A stretch of 5,916 nucleotides of DNA from Desulfonatronospira sp. (GCA_003563255.1 PWSL01000367.1:1-5916), one strand, 5' to 3'; positions 1 through 5,857 are shown, counted from the first letter of the stretch. Notes: generated from the sequence alone by a model not told the origin. Made by a program: numbers and translations.

Positions 1-100
1 ATGCTCCGTATACAAGGGCCGCCAGGATAATCGCAGTGGATATTACAGTCAGGCGGGCGTTCATGCCCTTGAAGATCCCGGATTCTTTCTGAAAAGCCAT
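1..100 (-). CDS. N-terminal fragment of membrane transporter, probably BCCT family
   Basis: Only the first 33 codons are present; the gene continues beyond the left edge. The ATG (codon 100-98) follows an AGGAGA ribosome binding site at 108-113 with suitable spacing, so the start is well supported. The protein begins MAFQKESGIFKGMNARLTVI and then enters a hydrophobic stretch (about residues 17-33) that looks like a first membrane helix. A short charged leader, a K-G-(M/L)-N/H-x element, then a helix ending near F/Y-G-A is typical of the betaine/carnitine/choline transporter (BCCT) family, which imports compatible solutes in an ion-coupled way. That family call is pattern recognition on a very short piece; another secondary transporter is possible. 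A structured repeat lies just upstream. Confidence 0.6.
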   Translation of the reverse strand, partial: MAFQKESGIFKGMNARLTVISTAIILAALVYGA

Positions 101-152
101 TTATTTGTCTCCTGAAACCAGAATATTAAAACGAAAGTCAGTGCAGAATGTG

Positions 153-235
153 GTAACCATTCAGTGGCGTGACTGGGGACAGTCCCCATGGCCTGGTGGA
201 AGTAATCACCACAGAGGAACCCCCTGAATGGTTAC
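153..235. repeat. Structured intergenic repeat (REP/MITE-like, three-way junction)
   Basis: A perfect 12-bp inverted repeat, GTAACCATTCAG (153-164) and CTGAATGGTTAC (224-235), encloses two further hairpins: TGGGGACAGTCCCCA (174-188, 7-bp arms around one base) and TGGTG/CACCA (194-198 with 207-211, 8-nt loop). As single-stranded DNA or RNA this folds into a cloverleaf-like three-way junction. The GGGGAC-N-GTCCCC core resembles repeats associated with REP-type Y1 transposases in deltaproteobacterial genomes; that link is from memory. No transposase lies in the window, so it would be a non-autonomous copy. It lies upstream of the transporter gene at the left edge and could be part of its 5' leader. 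The flanks 101-152 and 236-310 hold no gene; the only other thing seen there is a TTGACA on the minus strand near 270-275 without a good -10. Confidence 0.65.
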
Positions 236-310
236 AAAATGTGCTGGTATTCATTAAAAGCTTGAAAACACATGTCAATCAGTGAAAGCATTGTTCAGCA
301 TTTTTTATAA

Positions 311-1177
311 TCACCCCAGGTTTTCCTGGATGAGTTCAGCCAGCCTCTGGGCCGGCTCGGAAGGCCTTCCCGGACTGCGGTGCAGTGCGATTTCCACTGC
401 AGGCAGGACGGGCAGCCCGGCAGGGCCTTCCGGTTCGACTTCGCGCAGTTCGCCGCGCAGCATGGAGCGGGTAACAACTGTTACGGCCAGGCCGGCTGAA
501 ACAGCGCTTCGAAGACCTTCCAGAGAACGGCTGGTATAGGCGATGCGCCACTCGCGTCCAGCCCCGGCCAGGGCCTCAAGGGTCATTTCCCGGAAGACGC
601 AGAATCCTTCCGGGAAAAGGGCCAGGGGAAGCACTTCCTGGTGCTCGGTGGCGGTATGTACCGCCGCGGCCCAGACCAGCTGCTCCGAGCGCAGCACATG
701 TCCGCCCGGACTTTTGGGCTGTCTGGTCACCAGGGCCAGGTCGATATTTCCTCCCCGGATCTCCTGCATAAGTTCCACCGAGAGTTCGCAGCGTACATCC
801 AGAGTGACCCCGGGGTAGAGTTCAGCGAAACGGGCCAGGATGTCCGGCAGATAAAAGGCGTAATCATCCGGGATGCCCAGGCGGACAGCTCCGGCCACCC
901 CCGGAATTTTAAGTGCCTGCCAGGCCTGGTCGTTCAGGTGAAGCATGCGGCGGGCATAGTCCAGCAGGACCTCTCCAGCCGGGGTCAGGGCAATTTGCCC
1001 TGGTCTGCGGTTTAAAAGTCTTTTGCCCACATCATCTTCCAGCCTTTTCATCTGCATGCTGATGCTGGACTGGGTGCGGTTCAGCCTGCGGGCCGCCTCG
1101 GTAAATCCCCCGCAATCCACTATGGTTGCAAAAGTTATGGCCAGATTCAGGTCCAGTACGGGTCTTGGGATATTCAT
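311..1177 (-). CDS. LysR-family transcriptional regulator
   Basis: Encodes 288 residues, normal length for the family. The N-terminal winged helix-turn-helix is clear: LDLNLAITF at 8-16, then FTEAARRLNRTQSSISMQMK (25-44) and a wing ending in LTPAGE. The N-terminal style (LDLNL.TF, RTQSSISMQMKRLE) is closest to the LrhA/HexA/PecT branch. The remaining ~195 residues are the periplasmic-binding-protein-like effector domain; the inducer cannot be predicted. I chose the ATG at 1177. A TTG one codon upstream (1180) is an alternative, and the AAGGA element near 1189-1193 (minus strand) sits 12 nt from the ATG and 9 nt from the TTG. The gene is divergent from the DMT exporter at 1311, a usual arrangement for a LysR regulator and its target. 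Downstream on the same strand lies the transporter at the left edge, but a 210-bp gap with a repeat argues against one operon. Confidence 0.93.
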   Translation of the reverse strand: MNIPRPVLDLNLAITFATIVDCGGFTEAARRLNRTQSSISMQMKRLEDDVGKRLLNRRPGQIALTPAGEVLLDYARRMLHLNDQAWQALKIPGVAGAVRLGIPDDYAFYLPDILARFAELYPGVTLDVRCELSVELMQEIRGGNIDLALVTRQPKSPGGHVLRSEQLVWAAAVHTATEHQEVLPLALFPEGFCVFREMTLEALAGAGREWRIAYTSRSLEGLRSAVSAGLAVTVVTRSMLRGELREVEPEGPAGLPVLPAVEIALHRSPGRPSEPAQRLAELIQENLG

Positions 1178-1193
1178 CAAAATAATTGATCCT

Positions 1194-1206
1194 TAGTTCA
1201 AAACTA
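1194..1206. promoter_or_regulatory. Candidate LysR box (T-N11-A dyad)
   Basis: TAGTTCAAAACTA is a 5-bp inverted repeat around a 3-bp centre and fits the T-N11-A consensus of LysR-type binding sites. It lies between the predicted transcription start and the start codon of the lysR-type gene and touches its ribosome binding site, so binding there would suggest negative autoregulation. A second small dyad, GTTACTAAC (1268-1276), sits between the -35 and -10 of the exporter promoter. Short dyads in AT-rich DNA are common, so this is suggestive only. Confidence 0.35.
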
Positions 1207-1221
1207 TTAATTTGCCTGATG

Positions 1222-1250
1222 CTTATAACCAGCTTACCAGGAAAAGGCAA
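1222..1250 (-). promoter_or_regulatory. Predicted sigma-70 promoter of the LysR-family gene
   Basis: On the minus strand, TTGCCT (1250-1245) and TATAAG (1227-1222) are separated by exactly 17 bp. The -10 matches consensus at 5 of 6 positions and the -35 at 4 of 6. The predicted transcript would start near 1215, giving a leader of about 38 nt before the ATG. Confidence 0.45.
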
Positions 1251-1254
1251 CCAG

Positions 1255-1282
1255 TTGTTTAATGGATGTTACTAACTTTAAT
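1255..1282 (+). promoter_or_regulatory. Predicted sigma-70 promoter of the DMT exporter gene
   Basis: TTGTTT (1255-1260) and TTTAAT (1277-1282, 5 of 6 to consensus) are 16 bp apart. Transcription would start around 1289, about 20 nt before the ATG at 1311. The palindrome GTTACTAAC lies in the spacer and could let the divergent LysR-type regulator act directly on this promoter. Confidence 0.4.
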
Positions 1283-1310
1283 GACTGTAAATTTGCCATG
1301 GAGATAGAGC

Positions 1311-2252
1311 ATGAGTGTAATAGCAGGACAAACCGGACACGGGATTGAAATATCGCAGTTAAAAGGGACTTTACTGGGCAGTATGGCGGTTCTCATGTGG
1401 GGTTTTCTGCCCCTGCTGCGCCTCATGGCGGGAGAGGTTCCCCCTTTGCAGCTGACCTTTATGTCTCTTTTTACAGCCGCCCTGGCCGTCTTAACCTGGG
1501 GCAGAACCCGCAGGAAAATATATGGAAAGCCATGGCATGACCATGGACAAAGAGATGTTTTTCTGGCTGCCGGATTTCTGCTGGGGGCGGTGGTATTCTA
1601 TTTTGCAGCTCTGATGCAGGCCCCGGCTGCCGAGGTGGCTCTGATTACATATCTGTGGCCCCTGGGCCTGGCGGCTGCTATCTGCATCAGTGCCGGAAGA
1701 AGGCCGGGGCTTAACATGTGGACAGGTCTTCTGCTGTCTTTTTCTGGTGCGGCCCTGGCCCTGTTAAGCGGAAACGAGGGACAGGGCGGAAGCACCATGG
1801 ACCCGGGTACGGCAGCCGGTTATGCCCTGGGTCTGGCCAGCGGGGTATGCTGGCTTGGATATTCCCTTATGCTGGGCAGGCTTCCGACTAATGCCGGGCT
1901 GCATGCAGGCATTTTCGCATGGGCCGGGATTGCTGCTGCTTTATTGCATTTGCTGCTGGAACACACGGTTCTGGATCTGTCTTTTGCAGTCCTTCTGACC
2001 ACCGCATGTATAGGCATAGGGCCTTATGGACTTGCTTTCATGGCCTGGGGTCAGGGCCTTAGATACGGCCATGCAGGTTTATTAAGCGCCCTTTGCTATA
2101 CAGTGCCGGTGGTGGCCACCACCCTGCTTATCCTGGCCGGGATGGAGGCCTGGAGAATGGAGCTGGCCCTGGCCGCCCTGGCCGCCCTGGCCGTGACCTG
2201 CGGGGCGTGGCTGGCCGGCAGGGACAGGAATAAAACCCTGGCTGAAGCATGA
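1311..2252 (+). CDS. DMT-superfamily EamA transporter, YddG-like exporter
   Basis: Encodes 313 residues with about ten hydrophobic helices (roughly 17-39, 46-64, 82-103, 106-127, 136-153, 169-188, 197-217, 222-246, 253-277, 283-302) in two five-helix halves, the EamA duplication of the drug/metabolite transporter superfamily. The segment EVALITYLWPLGL (108-120) followed by GLLLSFSGAALALLSG resembles the matching region of YddG, an inner-membrane exporter of aromatic amino acids and analogues. The substrate here is inferred only to be a small metabolite, perhaps an amino acid. The ATG has a GGAG ribosome binding site 7 nt upstream. The last helix contains three in-frame copies of a CTGGCCGCC-like 9-mer (about 2163-2190), giving ALAALAALAV. 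The gene is divergent from a LysR-type regulator, likely its controller. No clear terminator follows. Confidence 0.9.
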   Translation: MSVIAGQTGHGIEISQLKGTLLGSMAVLMWGFLPLLRLMAGEVPPLQLTFMSLFTAALAVLTWGRTRRKIYGKPWHDHGQRDVFLAAGFLLGAVVFYFAALMQAPAAEVALITYLWPLGLAAAICISAGRRPGLNMWTGLLLSFSGAALALLSGNEGQGGSTMDPGTAAGYALGLASGVCWLGYSLMLGRLPTNAGLHAGIFAWAGIAAALLHLLLEHTVLDLSFAVLLTTACIGIGPYGLAFMAWGQGLRYGHAGLLSALCYTVPVVATTLLILAGMEAWRMELALAALAALAVTCGAWLAGRDRNKTLAEA

Positions 2253-2280
2253 TGATTCTAAGAAATATATCTGCTATGTC

Positions 2281-2309
2281 TTACCGTATACCGGAAACAT
2301 TACCGTAAT
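2281..2309. promoter_or_regulatory. Paired TTACCGTA repeats, candidate activator site
   Basis: TTACCGTA occurs at 2281-2288 and again at 2300-2307, 19 bp apart, and the second copy lies inside the dyad ATTACCGTAAT (2299-2309). This sits roughly 105-130 bp upstream of the start predicted from the -24/-12-like element, where enhancer-binding proteins for sigma-54 usually bind. Role is inference; the 8-mers are short. Confidence 0.3.
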
Positions 2310-2384
2310 ATAAAAATGATATTTACTTCTTTTTAAGGCAGAATTAAAGATTTTGAACAGCGTAACAGTTTACCTATTTGCAAG

Positions 2385-2400
2385 TGGCATGGGGACTGCT
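2385..2400 (+). promoter_or_regulatory. Possible sigma-54 (-24/-12) promoter
   Basis: TGGCATGGGGACTGCT keeps the GG (2386-2387) and GC (2398-2399) pairs exactly 10 bp apart, as in TGGCACG-N4-TTGCW. Transcription would start near 2411 and leave a leader of about 250 nt before the radical SAM gene. A rival explanation is that the 11-mer CATGGGGACTG here also occurs in the minus strand of the repeat at 153-235, so it may be a decayed repeat scrap. Confidence 0.3.
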
Positions 2401-2513
2401 TAGCAGGATAGCTGGCAAAAAAAATTGATTAATTTACATTTCCAATGGCAGTTGCTCGCCTGTTTCATTATCTGCACAGAAGTTCTTACCATATTTAACA
2501 ACTAATTAATCCC

Positions 2514-2541
2514 TTTACACCAATTCAATGCTGTATATAGG
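2514..2541 (+). promoter_or_regulatory. Possible sigma-70 promoter of the radical SAM gene
   Basis: TTTACA (2514-2519, 5 of 6 to consensus) is followed after 16 bp by TATAGG (2536-2541); an overlapping TATATA at 2534 gives a shorter 14-bp spacing. If used, the transcript would begin around 2548 with a ~115-nt leader. The -10 is mediocre. Confidence 0.3.
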
Positions 2542-2548
2542 TTTAATA

Positions 2549-2588
2549 GTGTACACCAGCCAGTTTGTAGTAATTTATTGCCAGGCAA
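2549..2588. promoter_or_regulatory. Two short palindromes, candidate operators
   Basis: GTGTACAC (2549-2556) is a perfect 8-bp palindrome at the predicted start of the sigma-70-like promoter, and TTGCCAGGCAA (2578-2588) is an 11-bp dyad about 30 bp downstream. Their position just past a promoter fits repressor sites, but no cognate regulator is identified. Confidence 0.22.
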
Positions 2589-2661
2589 GATTTAATTATT
2601 CAGTCGTAGAAAAATTTTTGTGTAGTAAGCACAAAATAATGTTCAAGTGAGGTGATGGATT

Positions 2662-4266
2662 ATGTTTCTGGATAAGATATGGGGTAAAAAAACAGAACAG
2701 ACCGTTGAAGATCTGCCTCTATCCACCAGGAGTCTTTGCCCGGAGTGCCGTGAAACAATAGAGGCCCAGCTGGTGGAGGAGAACGGACAGGTTTTGATGT
2801 ATAAAACCTGCCCGGAACATGGGGAGTTCAGAGAGATCATAAGTGCAGACAGGGATTTTTTTCTGAAAATGCGCCGCACCCATTATGAAAGACCGGCAGG
2901 ACTGGACAGGCCTCAAACAAAGGTGGAACAGGGATGTCCCCACGATTGCGGGATATGCCCCAGTCATCGGTCTTTTCCTTCCATGGTCAACATTGATCTG
3001 ACCAACCGGTGCAACCTGAATTGCCCCATTTGTTTTGCCAATTCCAATGCCATGGGCCGGGTATACGAGCTGGACTGGGAGCAGATCAACCATGTAATTG
3101 ACTCCGTGGCAGCTCTGGGTCCCCACCCTGTGATCTGCGTGCAGTTCGCTGGTGGCGAGCCTACTATACATCCCCATTTTCTGGATGCAGTACGTCTGGC
3201 AAAGTCCCGGGAGTTTGCCCAGGTCCAGGCAGCCAGCAATGGCGTGCTGTTCGCCGGTAATTATGGTTTTGCAGAAAAGGCTGCCGAAGCTGGTCTGGAT
3301 GTTGTGTATCTGCAGTTCGACGGCATGAGCGATGATATATACCGCGACACAAGAGGACGGCCTATGTTTGAGACCAAGATGCAGGCCATAGACAACCTGG
3401 GGCGGGCCGGAGTCCGGGTGGCCCTGGTCCCCACTATCGTCAAAGGCTTTAATGATCATCAGGTGGGAGACATCCTGCGCTTTGCCGTAAGAAATCCGGA
3501 GGTTATAACCGCCATAAGCTGGCAGCCAGTGTCCTTTACCGGCCGCATAGACGAATCCAGACGCCAGGAGATGCGCTTCACCACTGCTGATCTGGCCAGG
3601 GAACTGCAGGAACAGACTGGATTACTGGATATGCACCGTGACTGGTATCCTTTTTCCATTGCCTCTCCGCTGTCCAGATTCCTGGAAGCGGTGACCGGCG
3701 AAAAAAAGGCCCATACAAACTGTCATCCCCATTGCGGATGTGTAACCTATCTGGTTGTGGACAAACAGACCGGCCAGGCTGTGCCCTTTCCAGCCTTTCT
3801 GGATGTTGAAGCCCTTGCGGCCAGCCTGAACAAAAAGGCCGGGCGGCTGGAGCATTATCCCTGGTTGAAAAATGCCCTGTCTCTACAGTTCAAGGGCGAA
3901 CTCAAGAAACATTTCCGCCGGGAAAAAGCCCCTGAGGGCTGGGATCATGAGACGCTGATGCAGTTTGTAGACAGCCTGATTCATCTGGGAGAAGGGCACA
4001 AGGTTGACAAAAAGGCTCAGAAAGAGACCATTCAGGGCCGCCGTTTCGAGATTATCATGTCCGCGGCCATGCATTTCCAGGATCTGTACAACTATGAACT
4101 GGACCGGGTCCAGTACTGCGCTGTGCATTATGCCGATCCTGAAGGCCGCCTGTACCCCTTTTGCACCTGGAACAGCGGCCCCTGTCACCGTTACAGGGTA
4201 GAGGAAATGTATGCCAGGCCACTGAATAAAAACAGGCAGGCCGAGACGGAAACCGCAGCCTCCTGA
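2662..4266 (+). CDS. Radical SAM protein, tetraether lipid synthase (Tes)-like
   Basis: Encodes 534 residues. In order: an N-terminal rubredoxin-like metal site (C26-x2-C29 ... C50-P-E-H-G); an auxiliary cluster motif GCPHDCGICP (C92, C96, C99); the radical SAM motif RCNLNCPICF (C117, C121, C124); the SAM-binding GGEPT at 164-168; and C-terminal cysteines in CHPHCGC (354, 358, 360) and YCAVHY...FC (486, 501) plus C508, likely ligands of another Fe-S cluster. This layout matches archaeal Tes (MJ0619/MA_1486), which couples biphytanyl chain ends in C-C bonds to build tetraether membrane lipids. A bacterial homologue might act on fatty acyl or alkyl chains to make membrane-spanning lipids, but that substrate is inference. 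Starts at an ATG with a strong GAGGTGAT ribosome binding site. No membrane helix is seen. It appears monocistronic, followed by gene remnants. Confidence 0.88.
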   Translation: MFLDKIWGKKTEQTVEDLPLSTRSLCPECRETIEAQLVEENGQVLMYKTCPEHGEFREIISADRDFFLKMRRTHYERPAGLDRPQTKVEQGCPHDCGICPSHRSFPSMVNIDLTNRCNLNCPICFANSNAMGRVYELDWEQINHVIDSVAALGPHPVICVQFAGGEPTIHPHFLDAVRLAKSREFAQVQAASNGVLFAGNYGFAEKAAEAGLDVVYLQFDGMSDDIYRDTRGRPMFETKMQAIDNLGRAGVRVALVPTIVKGFNDHQVGDILRFAVRNPEVITAISWQPVSFTGRIDESRRQEMRFTTADLARELQEQTGLLDMHRDWYPFSIASPLSRFLEAVTGEKKAHTNCHPHCGCVTYLVVDKQTGQAVPFPAFLDVEALAASLNKKAGRLEHYPWLKNALSLQFKGELKKHFRREKAPEGWDHETLMQFVDSLIHLGEGHKVDKKAQKETIQGRRFEIIMSAAMHFQDLYNYELDRVQYCAVHYADPEGRLYPFCTWNSGPCHRYRVEEMYARPLNKNRQAETETAAS

Positions 4267-4313
4267 TCCGGGAATGTCCGGGGTTCTCTACCCTTTCCGG
4301 CCAGGGATCTTTT
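4265..4313 (+). terminator. Possible intrinsic terminator after the radical SAM gene
   Basis: GATCC (4265-4269), overlapping the stop codon, can pair with GGATC (4305-4309) and is followed directly by TTTT (4310-4313). Inside, CCGG (4278-4281) can pair with CCGG (4297-4300), or GGG (4281-4283) with CCC (4291-4293). The stem is interrupted and the T-run short, so this is a weak candidate. Confidence 0.3.
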
Positions 4314-4521
4314 GCCCGTGGACAAATACAGGACCCACCTGAATAAAAAAAGGGCCACATCAATCAAACCTGACCGGGTCAGGGCTGAGGAACTGGAGAG
4401 GCTGATAAAAAAGGCCTACGTGTCCTTTTATCTGCATCCCGGCAAGTTCCTTGCTCACCCTGTAGCCGGAATGCGCAATCTGTTCATGGTGCCCAGGCTG
4501 CTGAAGGCTCAGAGTTCGTGA
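4312..4521 (+). pseudogene. C-terminal remnant resembling a B12-type radical SAM protein
   Basis: The open frame encodes up to 69 residues from a TTG at 4312 (or a GTG at 4318) with no convincing ribosome binding site. It is in the same frame as the radical SAM gene and stays open from that gene's stop codon at 4264-4266. The part IKPDRVRAEELERLIKKAYV, followed by S-F-Y-L-H-P-G-K-F-L, resembles the extreme C-terminus of B12-binding-domain radical SAM proteins (HpnJ/BchE-like group), where an EEL...AYRRFYLRP-type helix ends the protein. Nothing of the catalytic or cobalamin domain is present. I infer the 5' part was lost in the same rearrangement that truncated the convergent neighbour. It overlaps that neighbour by 13 bp, tail to tail. 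It could instead be a short real gene of unknown function. Confidence 0.5.
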
Positions 4522-4867
4522 ATCTGGAGCCTGGCCGGGTCCAGGTGCTGCCTGGCCAGGTGCAGTAAGTGTGTGTGGTGGGTGAAGAACAGAACCTGGG
4601 TCTGTTTAGACAGAAGGGCCAGTTCCTGCAGGGTCTGTGCGGATCTTTCATCGTCAAAGTGGACCAGAATGTCATCCACTATAAAGGGGAAAGGAGGATT
4701 GTTGTCCAGGTAATGCCTGATCCCGCCCGGCGCAGGGCCAGAAAGAGCTGGTCCCTGGTGCCGTCGCTCATTTCATCCACGCCAAGACCGGTGCCGTCCA
4801 TGCGCAGGGCTTTAAGCACGGGCTCGCCGCGCTGGTCGTAGTCGGCATAGATGCCGGTGGGGGAGGA
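4509..4867 (-). pseudogene. Frameshifted C-terminal remnant of a YhaN/SbcC-like ATPase
   Basis: Reading leftwards, one frame gives SSPTGIYADYDQRGEPVLK and continues to MSDGTRDQLFLALRRA, the ABC-type signature region of YhaN-like SMC/Rad50-related ATPases. At about 4721-4722 a single base is missing, and the next frame continues IRHYLDNNPPFPFIVDDIL (Walker B, D-D), then HFDDER and FFTHHTHL (H-loop), ending at a TGA at 4509-4511. Restoring one base would give the expected continuous LALRRA-x-IRHYL. Full YhaN-type proteins have many hundreds of residues with an N-terminal Walker A and coiled coils; only the last ~120 remain. Intact relatives work with a Mre11/SbcD-like nuclease (YhaO type) in DNA processing. 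The 5' end is fused to, and overlaps by ~100 bp, the end of the phosphopantetheinyl transferase gene. Confidence 0.8.
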
Positions 4868-5514
4868 CTTGCATCCATAACAGTCAAAGCCAGGCGGTAC
4901 TCCTGGTCATCAAAGGCGCACAGGGTTGAAGCGCAGTGAGTTTTTACTCCCTTGCGGGTAAGGTATACCTGCACCTCGGGGTTAAAAACTATCTCCAGAT
5001 CTTTTAAAGGCAGGCGAAGTCCCAGGCCTGTGGCCTTCATGCAGCTCTCCCTGAGCACCCAGCCTTGGATCAGTGCGGCCTGCCGTCTGTTGGGAGGCAA
5101 GGTTTGCAGCCAGTCAAGTTCCCTTTGTGGATAGTATCTCCTGGCTACTGCCGTGATGTCCCTTTGTACTTTTTCAATGTCCAGGCCAAGCGGTTTGTCT
5201 CCTGCGCCGCAGACCACCCATTTTCCGGAATGCGAGATATTGAACTGGAGTTCAGGCAGTTGAGGCAAATACGGCTTGCCGTTTGAGCCGGTCACCGTAA
5301 GGGGAGGGACACCAAGCCCAGGTGCATGTTTTTTTATAACATAAGCCAGGAGCAGCCCAGCCCCTGCGCACCTGGACCGGTCCTGTTTTTTCCGGAGCCT
5401 GGAAAGGGCCGCGATCCTTTCCGGGCCAAGCCACGGCTTCCACCTGTCCTGGTCCGGGTCCAGGGAGGATATGTCAAGGACGTATATGTTTGCGTCCGGA
5501 TATCTTTGCAGCAC
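4768..5514 (-). CDS. 4'-phosphopantetheinyl transferase, Sfp type
   Basis: Predicted cytosolic enzyme that moves phosphopantetheine from CoA to a serine of acyl or peptidyl carrier proteins. With the GTG start at 5514 it has 248 residues. Motifs: GKPYLP (79-84), FNISHSGKW (91-99), GLDIEKV with the Mg2+ ligands D112 and E114, and WVLRESCMKATGLGL with the catalytic-region E156 and K160. The usual lysine before that glutamate (Sfp K150) is arginine here (R155). The GTG at 5514 has AAGGA 6 nt upstream; a GTG at 5550 would add 12 residues but has no ribosome binding site. The family domain ends near EYRLALTVMD (about residue 214). The last ~34 residues (SPPPPASMPTTTSAAS...) come from out-of-frame reading of the YhaN-like remnant, so the native C-terminus was replaced. 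All catalytic residues are kept, so it may still work. No carrier protein or synthase gene is nearby. Confidence 0.85.
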   Translation of the reverse strand: MLQRYPDANIYVLDISSLDPDQDRWKPWLGPERIAALSRLRKKQDRSRCAGAGLLLAYVIKKHAPGLGVPPLTVTGSNGKPYLPQLPELQFNISHSGKWVVCGAGDKPLGLDIEKVQRDITAVARRYYPQRELDWLQTLPPNRRQAALIQGWVLRESCMKATGLGLRLPLKDLEIVFNPEVQVYLTRKGVKTHCASTLCAFDDQEYRLALTVMDASPPPPASMPTTTSAASPCLKPCAWTAPVLAWMK

Positions 5515-5614
5515 AGGGAATCCTTGTGGTATGACCTGAATAATTAACACTGCAGCGAAACTTATTTATTTAACCCGCCAATTATCACATCTTTGCTCAA
5601 ATCGTAGCATAATT

Positions 5615-5641
5615 ATTATACCAATTTCTGAAAAGGTTCAA
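5615..5641 (-). promoter_or_regulatory. Predicted extended -10 promoter of the transferase gene
   Basis: On the minus strand TGGTATAAT (5623-5615) is a perfect -10 with the extended TG dinucleotide. A partial -35, TTGAAC (5641-5636), lies 15 bp upstream; TTTGAA shifted by one base gives 16 bp. Extended -10 promoters tolerate a weak -35. Transcription would begin near 5608 and leave about 94 nt before the GTG at 5514. Confidence 0.55.
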
Positions 5642-5805
5642 ACATGTTTTGCAAAATTCCCGGATCTGGAGAAGGCTAATGAATGCAGGAAAAACAAAGG
5701 AATTTTTCATGGACTGACAGATTTCCCTTGGCTTTTCTTTTGCAGGCATGTTACAAAAATACAGCAAAGTAAAGTATATCAAGTAAAGCAAAGCTACAAA
5801 AAGAC

Positions 5806-5825
5806 GTGACTGCAAAAAAAGTCAC
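5806..5825. terminator. Weak hairpin with flanking A and T runs
   Basis: GTGACT (5806-5811) and AGTCAC (5820-5825) form a 6-bp stem with an 8-nt A-rich loop, followed by TTTT on the plus strand and preceded by a five-A run. It might end transcripts entering from beyond the right edge. The stem is short and no gene is visible to be terminated. Confidence 0.25.
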
Positions 5826-5857
5826 TTTTACATTCACAGATGTCAGAGATCAGACGT

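Larger units (their letters stand above)
2253..2661. other. Non-coding AT-rich regulatory region before the radical SAM gene
   Basis: No plausible gene lies in these 409 bp on either strand. The stretch is clearly richer in A+T than its neighbours and holds several candidate regulatory elements listed separately: paired TTACCGTA repeats, a -24/-12-like element, a -35/-10-like element and two short palindromes. Its length is large for a simple promoter and leaves room for an upstream activator site plus a long 5' leader. I recognise no known riboswitch or tRNA in it. Confidence 0.7.

Noticed and set aside
282..310. Terminator-like TGAA/TTCA hairpin followed by a T-run on the plus strand
   Set aside because: Only a 4-bp stem and no plus-strand gene ends here; the nearby regulator is transcribed in the other direction.
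641..1015. 124-codon plus-strand frame within the LysR-family gene
   Set aside because: Shadow of the regulator's reading frame; its translation has no recognisable domain.
2719..3459. 246-codon minus-strand open frame inside the radical SAM gene
   Set aside because: It is antisense to a clearly conserved protein and its translation shows no family features.
4569..4841. 90-codon plus-strand frame across the ATPase remnant
   Set aside because: The minus strand carries clear Walker B and signature motifs here; the plus frame is the antisense shadow.
5644..5717. Two tiny overlapping plus-strand frames (11 and 12 codons) joined at TAATGA with a GGAG upstream
   Set aside because: Too short to judge, no promoter or downstream gene on that strand; likely chance.
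5597..5815. 72-codon minus-strand reading frame upstream of the transferase
   Set aside because: TTG start without ribosome binding site, no recognisable domain, AT-rich composition, and it overlaps a good promoter.
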